A stretch of DNA of 6,425 bases, from the NCBI GenBank assembly GCA_002694895.1, contig NZNN01000063.1, positions 1-6,425 of the forward strand, written 5' to 3'. Position 1 is the stretch's first letter. Every line of letters begins with the position of its first letter. The translations under genes and the position numbers were made by a program. The notes under the pieces are model-generated. The model was not told the origin of the DNA, made no database searches, and was given only the letters and a program-made list of their open reading frames with translations. Of the stretch, positions 1-4,845 are shown one piece after another. Source of the stretch: Chloroflexota bacterium (GTDB lineage Bacteria; Chloroflexota; Dehalococcoidia; Lucifugimonadales; GCA-002694895).

Positions 1-1026
1 CTTGGCACCAGTTCCTGCATGGACAGATTCCCACATATTTCCAGAAAAGTAAAAACTGAATTGGTTTGCATTACCAGCAGTGGTAGTTTCAAAACCAGCT
101 GATTTCATTTCTGGTACGCTTTTAAGAGCTAACTCTGTAGCGTCAATTTCACCAGTTTGTAGCCCAGCAATTCTTACCTCGTTTTGAGGTACAGCTTTTA
201 CAATAACTTTTCTTGCCTGTGGTGCTGGAAATTCCCAGTGACCATCCCAGGCATTAAATACTGCGGTATCATCTCTAACCCAACTTTCAACTTCATAAGG
301 ACCTGTGGCAACAACATTTTCTTTTGCCCAAGCCTCATCATGTTCATCAAAAGCTTTCTTGGAGTGAATCACAACACCAACGAAACCACCTGTGTTCATC
401 AGGTTGTTTACCCAAGCAACATCAAAGTTTTCAAATACAAAATTTACATTTGAACCATCAGCTACAGCAGCATTTTTACCAAAAAGTGATGCAAAGTTTG
501 CAGCACTTGGAGCAATACTGTGCGGGGTAATCATTGGATTTGTTTTATTATAACTATGAACAACATCATCAGCAGTCATTGTTCCATAACCTTTATGGAA
601 TGTAACTCCGCTTCTGATTTTTACACTCAAAGTAGAGAGATCATCAGACAGTGTATAGCTTTCAGCTAATTGACCTGCCTCATAATTAATTCCTCCGCCA
701 TCTTTCCATCTCCATGTGAATAAGTCTTCACCAATTCCCCAAGCAACGGAATCATAAGCACCGCAATAAACAGTGTTGATACCATGTGGGCATTGTAGAG
801 TGGATTGAGCAAAAACAATTGTTCCTTTTTCTTGCTTGCTAGCACCAGGACCTTTTGTGGTTTCAGGTGCTGCTGCAGGTGCTGCCGCAGGTGCTGCCGC
901 TGGAGCGGCTGCAGGTGCAGCTGCAGGAGTAGTTGTCGTGGTTTCTTCTTCTGAAGAACAAGCTAACGCAAACAACAAAACAGCAGAAACAAGAAATATA
1001 GGGGCGAATCGCCTCAAATTTTTCAT
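1..1026 (-). CDS. ABC transporter solute-binding lipoprotein, family 5 (peptide/nickel type), N-terminal part; cut by left edge
   Basis: This gene encodes the extracytoplasmic binding subunit of an Opp/Dpp-type ABC importer, the family that captures oligopeptides, dipeptides, nickel or other solutes; the ligand cannot be read from sequence. The reading frame is open for 342 codons from ATG 1026 to the left edge with no stop, against about 500-600 residues usual for the family, so the C-terminal lobe is missing. The N-terminus has basic residues (KNLRR), a hydrophobic stretch (residues 7-22) and a lipobox-like FALAC with the lipid-anchor Cys at 23. A Ser/Glu/Thr segment (24-33) and five PAAA repeats (34-53) form a linker. 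Family 5 signatures follow: LAESYTLSDD and KIRSGVTFH (about 120-144), TADDVVHSY (151-159), ATGPYEVESW, then a NEVRIAGLQTGEIDA block near residue 290. Cys79 and Cys88 could form a disulfide. It is markedly GC-richer than its neighbours. Permease and ATPase genes may lie beyond the left edge. Confidence 0.93.
   Translation of the reverse strand, partial: MKNLRRFAPIFLVSAVLLFALACSSEEETTTTTPAAAPAAAPAAAPAAAPAAAPETTKGPGASKQEKGTIVFAQSTLQCPHGINTVYCGAYDSVAWGIGEDLFTWRWKDGGGINYEAGQLAESYTLSDDLSTLSVKIRSGVTFHKGYGTMTADDVVHSYNKTNPMITPHSIAPSAANFASLFGKNAAVADGSNVNFVFENFDVAWVNNLMNTGGFVGVVIHSKKAFDEHDEAWAKENVVATGPYEVESWVRDDTAVFNAWDGHWEFPAPQARKVIVKAVPQNEVRIAGLQTGEIDATELALKSVPEMKSAGFETTTAGNANQFSFYFSGNMWESVHAGTGAK
868..927 (-). 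repeat. Five tandem 12-bp units encoding PAAA in the lipoprotein linker
   Basis: Five consecutive 12-bp units each encode Pro-Ala-Ala-Ala (residues 34-53), followed by one more Pro codon at 865-867. The units are close but not identical at the DNA level: the Ala codons vary among GCA, GCT, GCC and GCG. This suggests expansion by slippage or unequal exchange followed by drift, with selection for the amino-acid pattern. The likely role is a flexible or extended tether that holds the binding domain away from the membrane, so copy number probably varies between strains (inference). Confidence 0.85.
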
Positions 1027-1032
1027 ATTATG

Positions 1033-1040
1033 CCTCCTTT
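1033..1040 (-). promoter_or_regulatory. Strong ribosome binding site of the solute-binding protein gene
   Basis: On the minus strand AAAGGAGG lies 6 nt before the ATG at 1026. It is a near-perfect Shine-Dalgarno sequence and the strongest in the window, which fixes the start codon and suits a highly expressed binding protein. Confidence 0.85.
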
Positions 1041-1088
1041 AGGCTTATAAACCTTAATATGTTAAAAACAATTAGGTGGTAATATTAA

Positions 1089-1116
1089 TGTATATGCATA
1101 TATATAGCAACTTCAA
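1089..1116 (-). promoter_or_regulatory. Candidate promoter for the solute-binding protein gene
   Basis: On the minus strand TTGAAG (1111-1116, 4 of 6 match to the -35 consensus) is separated by 16 bp from TATACA (1089-1094, 4 of 6 match to the -10 consensus). It would start transcription near 1082 and give a leader of about 55 nt. The 12-bp palindrome TATATGCATATA (1091-1102) overlaps the -10 and spacer and could be an operator or simply AT-rich sequence. The matches are modest and the region is very AT-rich, so this is a candidate only. Confidence 0.35.
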
Positions 1117-1144
1117 ACTTATTGGTAAATGTTTAAATAAGAAT

Positions 1145-1179
1145 AAAAAACTCTTTTACAACAATTTATAGAGATTTTT
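1145..1179 (-). terminator. Weak candidate intrinsic terminator after the MFS gene
   Basis: On the minus strand, beginning about 17 nt after the MFS stop codon, AAAAATCTCT can pair with AGAGTTTTTT across a 15-nt loop, a ten-pair stem with one T-T mismatch. The 3' arm ends in six Ts. Only two pairs are G-C, so the hairpin is weak. The position is right for ending the peptidase-acetyltransferase-MFS transcript, but read-through into the binding-protein gene remains possible. Confidence 0.35.
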
Positions 1180-1195
1180 ATCATGAATTTGATTA

Positions 1196-2434
1196 CTAAT
1201 TCATTTCATTTCTAGGTTTATCTAAAAATAAGCTAAAAAACAGCATAAATATTGACATCAAAAAATAAATCCAGAAAGCTGATGTATAACTAGAATAAAC
1301 ATCAAATATAATGCCTGAAACCATAACACCCGAAGCCGCTCCTGCTGTAGTAACTGGATGAGTAATGCCGCGTATCTTCCCCAATGAATCTGTTCCATAG
1401 AAATTAGCATAAGCAACTGCAGGCACCGCAAGCATTCCACCCATAGCAAAGCCAAAAAATATAGAAGCTAAAATAGCCATATAAACATCAAAAGTATAAA
1501 TCAAAGTTAATAAAGCTACCATTGAAGAGGCAAATACCCCGGAAAATGCGTATTTAATTTTAACTCTGTCGCAAATCAGCCCCCATATAATACTGCCCAA
1601 TCCTGTTGAAATTGCATTAAAGGATATTACCAAAGATGAAAGCCCCAAACTAATATCTCTATCTTGTAAAAATGCTGCCTGATGTGTATTAATACCCGAA
1701 TGGAAAAAGTACAAAACACCAGTTCCGATGGCAATAATCCAAAGAGATTTAGTTCTTGCAGCTTCACCTAATGAAAAATTGACTAAGTTATTTTTTACTT
1801 TCTCATAATTTTTTAATTTAATACCTAAAGATTCTGGTTCTTCATATATAAATATCAATGAAGGTAACAATGCTATTATAATAACTATAAAACCTAAGTA
1901 TGACCAAGCAGATCTCCATCCATAATGAACAATAAATATACCTGCTAATACTGGGAAAACCACCATTCCAATTGAATGAAAAGCGTATAAAATACCATTT
2001 GCCCTACCACGATTAGTTATAAACCATTTTGCAGTGATTATCGAGCCTCCAACCATCATAGGTGTAGAAAAAAACATTCGTGTAATAGTTACCAAAACAT
2101 ATAACAATATCCATTCACTTACATAAGACATTGCAAATGTGGCAATCCCCATAAATACAACACTCAATATCAATACCTGTCTTGTCTTTTTTAAATCAAA
2201 TAACAATCCAAAAGGAATTGAAAAAATAGCCGCAAATATACTACCTAAAGAAACTGCACCTGAAAATAAAGTTCTCGAAAATCCTAATTCATCAGACATG
2301 GGAACTACAAACATAGATAAATTCAAACTACCTGCAGCATTAGACACAAGTTGCACTAATCCTACTCCAGCTAAAGCATACCATCCAAAATATACATTGG
2401 ATTTTTCTTTAATGCTATTTGAAATGGATTTCAA
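1196..2434 (-). CDS. Major facilitator superfamily (MFS) transporter, 12 transmembrane helices
   Basis: This is a secondary transporter of the inner membrane, 412 residues, the usual size for a 12-helix MFS carrier. The hydrophobic pattern gives six helices, a polar central loop at about 197-225, then six more. MFS motif A is visible in the first half (G76-LLF-D80-LKKTR) and its counterpart in the second (G285-LIC-D289-R). The FGWY opening at 16-19, AKWF...GRANGI around 135-148 and the EEPESLGIK segment after helix 6 resemble the monocarboxylate / oxalate-formate type branch, but the substrate is unknown. The start is a TTG: the in-frame TAA of the upstream acetyltransferase gene lies just before it, and the next ATG (residue 41) would remove helix 1. 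Only 6 nt separate the two genes and there is no clear Shine-Dalgarno sequence, so translational coupling is likely. It is the last gene of the probable operon and ends with TAG. MFS assignment is firm; subfamily is tentative. Confidence 0.93.
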   Translation of the reverse strand: MKSISNSIKEKSNVYFGWYALAGVGLVQLVSNAAGSLNLSMFVVPMSDELGFSRTLFSGAVSLGSIFAAIFSIPFGLLFDLKKTRQVLILSVVFMGIATFAMSYVSEWILLYVLVTITRMFFSTPMMVGGSIITAKWFITNRGRANGILYAFHSIGMVVFPVLAGIFIVHYGWRSAWSYLGFIVIIIALLPSLIFIYEEPESLGIKLKNYEKVKNNLVNFSLGEAARTKSLWIIAIGTGVLYFFHSGINTHQAAFLQDRDISLGLSSLVISFNAISTGLGSIIWGLICDRVKIKYAFSGVFASSMVALLTLIYTFDVYMAILASIFFGFAMGGMLAVPAVAYANFYGTDSLGKIRGITHPVTTAGAASGVMVSGIIFDVYSSYTSAFWIYFLMSIFMLFFSLFLDKPRNEMN

Positions 2435-2440
2435 GATTAT

Positions 2441-2902
2441 TTAATCACTCTGAAATTTATATTGCATTAAAATAGCATTTTCAGTAGGGAATGAATAGTA
2501 ATTTTCTCTTATATTATATTCAATAAACCCAAATTTTCGATATAAGCTCAAAGCTTGAAAATTTGTTTCTCTTACCTCTACATAAACAGAATTTATCTCC
2601 CTACTCAAATGTTCAAAAATATAGCATAATAATTTGCTAGCAAATCCTTTATTTCTATATTGCTCTAGTATCGCCAAATTATATATATTGAATTCATCGT
2701 GAATAGCACGACCCACTATGTATCCAATTTTTAAACGATTTAAAAATCCTATAAAAATAAAATAATCATTATCTTTGTAAGATGTCAAAATATTTTTATA
2801 AATATTCTTACGATTATTTGAAAAAATATTTTCTTCAAATTTATCAAGCCATTCAGAATCTTTTAAATTTGCTTCATAAATGCAAAAGATGTTATCTTGC
2901 AT
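2441..2902 (-). CDS. GNAT-family N-acetyltransferase, RimI-like
   Basis: This predicted cytoplasmic acetyl-CoA-dependent N-acetyltransferase has 153 residues from ATG 2902; an adjacent TTG at 2905 would add one residue. The acetyl-CoA pyrophosphate-binding motif is QYRNKGFA (R83-N-K-G86-F-A88). The C-terminal half closely follows RimI, the enzyme that acetylates the N-terminus of ribosomal protein S18: EVRETN with Glu109, then LYRKFGF with Tyr121, twelve residues apart as for the RimI catalytic Glu and general-acid Tyr, then ENYYSFPTENAILM. The first 60 residues are divergent. Bacterial rimI usually sits beside tsa genes, which are absent here; co-transcription with a peptidase and a transporter suggests a paralogue acting on another amine, such as a peptide or amino-sugar (inference). 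The upstream peptidase gene ends 11 nt away. No Shine-Dalgarno sequence is visible. It is very AT-rich (12 G/C in the 60 bases I counted at 2821-2880). GNAT assignment is firm; the substrate is not known. Confidence 0.9.
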   Translation of the reverse strand: MQDNIFCIYEANLKDSEWLDKFEENIFSNNRKNIYKNILTSYKDNDYFIFIGFLNRLKIGYIVGRAIHDEFNIYNLAILEQYRNKGFASKLLCYIFEHLSREINSVYVEVRETNFQALSLYRKFGFIEYNIRENYYSFPTENAILMQYKFQSD

Positions 2903-2913
2903 CAAAATATTTA

Positions 2914-4728
2914 TTAAAGTAGATACTTAGTTAAAAATTCAGCAATTGAAGTGTAAGCTGTTATTCTGTTCGGTTCTTTTACGAACCCATGACCTTCATC
3001 TAAAAATCTCACAAATTCAACCTGTTTTCCTGCTTCTTTCATTTCACTGACAAGCTGCTCGGTTTCATACATCGGAACTCTTGGATCTTCGTCCCCATGT
3101 AAAACTAATAAGGGAGTAACAATTTGATCAATTTTATGTATTGCGGAAATATCTTCTAACAATTTACGGTCCTTAATTGGATCTCCATATTCATATGCTC
3201 GATGTTGAGCTCTATAAGATGCTGTATGTTCAAAAAATGTCACCATATTGACCATTCCATATAATTCTACAGCTGCAGCCCATAAATCAGGGTAAACAGT
3301 TATACATGAAAGAGTCATGAATCCACCATAACTTCCTCCCATCACTGCAATTTTATCCCTGGATGCCCATCCTGATTCCACAACCCACTTCCATAAATAT
3401 TCAATATCTTTAACTGAATCCATTCTTTTATAAGTGTCATCCAGGTGGCCATATGATTCACCATATCCTCCGCTTCCTCTAACGTTAGGTAATAAAATAC
3501 CTATCCCCTGATTTACCAAATACTGTAATTCGGGTTTAAATGTCGGCCTTTCCTGCCCTTCGGGCCCTCCATGTATAAGTATCAAAATAGGATTATCCTC
3601 TCCTTGTTTAAAATTATCTGGTTTAAGAAAAAAGAATGGGATATCTCTGTCATCAAAAGTTTTGAAGGAATGCAAAGTAGGTTTCGGCAAGTTATTTAAC
3701 TTAATATCTCCTTCATAAGCTTTTTTGAAAAATTCATATTTTTGAGTATCTAAATTAAACTTAATAATTTCTCCATTTTGATTTGTTGAATTAATAGTCA
3801 ATAATATATTTGACTCATCCAATACACATGCCCCCCATCCATATGTAGGTTCCATAAAAGTAACTTCGTGCGGATTCTCAAATATTTGAGAATCATTGTT
3901 TGATAAATTTAATATTCCCAATTTTGAATATCCCCGATCATTAATATAGAATATTAATCGATAATTTTCAGAATCCATTTTAAAAAATTCCATTTCATGA
4001 TCTTCTGAATAAATATAACTAAGTTTCTTAGAATTTAAATTTAATCTCGCAATGCCAGAAAAATCCTTACCTTCATTAGTAATTATAATAATTTCATCAT
4101 CATTTTCAGAAAAGATTGCTTGTTTGAAACCACCATTCAAATTGTCATCTGAAAGTTGAGTTATATTACCTGATTCAACATCTAAGATTTTCAAATATTG
4201 ATATCTATTTGTACGTTCTTCAGTAAATACGATCTTTTTTAAATCATTAGAATATGCTTGAAAAGCAACACTATGAATATCATTTGATGTTTGATAAACA
4301 AGTTTAGGTTCCTCATTAATTTTTTGAGTGTACAAATCAAAATAAGCTGCATTTCTTTTATTAGATGAATAAACAATAGTACTTCCATCAGTACTCCATC
4401 CTCCAAAATCATTTCTTACAGACATATCATCTGACAAAGAAATTATATTAGTATAATCCGAGGTATCTATAAGCTTTATTTGAAAATTTTCATCTCCACC
4501 TTTATCTATGCTAAAAAGGATCCATTTATCGTCTGGAGACCATGAAACCAACGCAACTCTTTCTTTATAATTAGTAAGTGGTTTGTGAACATTATTTTCA
4601 TCACAAAGCCAAACTTGGGGAGTTCCTGATTTATTATTTAAATAAGCAATTCTTTTATTATCCACAGATGATGTTGGAGAACAAGAATAAGGTATTTTAA
4701 TTAATTCTTTAATATCAAGATTTGTCAT
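2914..4728 (-). CDS. S9-family serine peptidase (prolyl oligopeptidase / acylaminoacyl-peptidase type)
   Basis: This is a full-length 604-residue serine peptidase of the prolyl oligopeptidase clan, which cleaves short peptides or releases blocked N-terminal residues. Residues about 1-345 form a beta-propeller with PD40/WD40-like blades, seen as VSWSPDDKWILFS (61-73) and WSTDGSTIVYSS (111-122); the propeller normally restricts entry to small peptides. The alpha/beta-hydrolase domain covers about 350-604. The oxyanion-hole segment is HGGP (386-389), followed by NVRGSGGYG (415-423). The nucleophile is Ser466 in GGSYGG, the Asp is Asp548 in HGDEDPRVP, and the His is His580 in DEGHGF, so the triad is intact. 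No signal peptide or membrane segment is present, so it should be cytoplasmic. The ATG at 4728 has AAGGAG at ideal spacing. It is the first gene of the probable operon with the acetyltransferase and MFS genes. Exact cleavage preference (dipeptidyl, acylaminoacyl or oligopeptidase) cannot be read from sequence. Confidence 0.95.
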   Translation of the reverse strand: MTNLDIKELIKIPYSCSPTSSVDNKRIAYLNNKSGTPQVWLCDENNVHKPLTNYKERVALVSWSPDDKWILFSIDKGGDENFQIKLIDTSDYTNIISLSDDMSVRNDFGGWSTDGSTIVYSSNKRNAAYFDLYTQKINEEPKLVYQTSNDIHSVAFQAYSNDLKKIVFTEERTNRYQYLKILDVESGNITQLSDDNLNGGFKQAIFSENDDEIIIITNEGKDFSGIARLNLNSKKLSYIYSEDHEMEFFKMDSENYRLIFYINDRGYSKLGILNLSNNDSQIFENPHEVTFMEPTYGWGACVLDESNILLTINSTNQNGEIIKFNLDTQKYEFFKKAYEGDIKLNNLPKPTLHSFKTFDDRDIPFFFLKPDNFKQGEDNPILILIHGGPEGQERPTFKPELQYLVNQGIGILLPNVRGSGGYGESYGHLDDTYKRMDSVKDIEYLWKWVVESGWASRDKIAVMGGSYGGFMTLSCITVYPDLWAAAVELYGMVNMVTFFEHTASYRAQHRAYEYGDPIKDRKLLEDISAIHKIDQIVTPLLVLHGDEDPRVPMYETEQLVSEMKEAGKQVEFVRFLDEGHGFVKEPNRITAYTSIAEFLTKYLL

Positions 4729-4734
4729 TATTTA

Positions 4735-4740
4735 CTCCTT
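4735..4740 (-). promoter_or_regulatory. Ribosome binding site of the S9 peptidase gene
   Basis: On the minus strand AAGGAG lies 6 nt before the ATG at 4728. This is a strong Shine-Dalgarno sequence, and it is the only one in the probable three-gene operon. Confidence 0.8.
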
Positions 4741-4799
4741 ATTATTATAATTTTGTCTTTAATTAATGTTTTTGTGTATTGAAAAAAAATTTTATAAGC

Positions 4800-4817
4800 C
4801 TAAGATATTCTAAGATA
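4800..4817 (+). repeat. Direct repeat CTAAGATA x2, 10-bp period
   Basis: CTAAGATA appears at 4800-4807 and again at 4810-4817, exactly one helical turn apart, in the divergent promoter region. The arrangement is what a dimeric regulator binding one face of DNA would use, but a chance repeat in AT-rich DNA is also possible. The first copy overlaps the candidate -10 of the ABC gene. Confidence 0.45.
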
Positions 4818-4845
4818 AAAAGTTAAAGAAATTAACTACTTCAAT

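Larger units (their letters stand above)
1027..1195. other. 169-bp intergenic region between MFS gene and solute-binding protein gene
   Basis: Both flanking genes are on the minus strand, so this gap is the 3' side of the MFS gene and the 5' side of the binding-protein gene. It holds a weak terminator-like hairpin (1145-1179), a candidate promoter (1089-1116), an imperfect 14-bp palindrome AGGCTTATAAACCT (1041-1054) just upstream of the ribosome binding site, and the ribosome binding site itself. I found no credible small gene in it. Confidence 0.7.
4729..4845. promoter_or_regulatory. Divergent intergenic region with promoters for the peptidase operon and the ABC gene
   Basis: The peptidase operon reads left and the ABC gene reads right from this 117-bp, very AT-rich region, so it must hold both promoters unless one is unusual. 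For the ABC gene the best plus-strand pair is TTGAAA (4779-4784, 5 of 6) with TAAGAT (4801-4806, 4 of 6) and a 16-bp spacer; TATAAG at 4793-4798 is an alternative -10. For the peptidase, TATAAA on the minus strand (4791-4796) is a possible -10 but has no good -35. An 8-bp direct repeat CTAAGATA occurs at 4800-4807 and 4810-4817. Opposite-facing elements overlap, so shared regulation is possible. Confidence 0.5.

Noticed and set aside
184..530. Two overlapping plus-strand frames of 89 and 68 codons
   Set aside because: Both are antisense to a well-supported solute-binding domain, have odd composition and show no family motif.
836..1042. Plus-strand 68-codon frame rich in Gly-Ala repeats
   Set aside because: It is the antisense of the PAAA linker and signal peptide of the binding-protein gene; the low complexity comes from the repeat and no ribosome binding site precedes it.
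1044..1049. TATAAG on the minus strand as the -10 of the binding-protein gene
   Set aside because: It would place the transcript start within the Shine-Dalgarno sequence (near 1037). I prefer the upstream candidate, although the same TATAAG recurs in the 13-bp motif shared with the ABC upstream region.
1119..1184. Minus-strand 21-codon small frame in the 1027-1195 gap
   Set aside because: No Shine-Dalgarno sequence, no recognisable product, and it overlaps the terminator-like hairpin.
1258..1455. Minus-strand 65-codon frame inside the MFS gene
   Set aside because: It is an out-of-frame shadow of the MFS coding sequence; the Leu-rich look derives from the membrane-helix codons in the real frame.
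2139..2444. Plus-strand 101-codon frame
   Set aside because: It is antisense to the N-terminal helices of the MFS gene; polar shadow sequence without recognisable domain.
4744..4749. Perfect TATAAT on the minus strand upstream of the peptidase gene
   Set aside because: Transcription would start at about 4737, inside the ribosome binding site, and no -35 element lies at a suitable distance.
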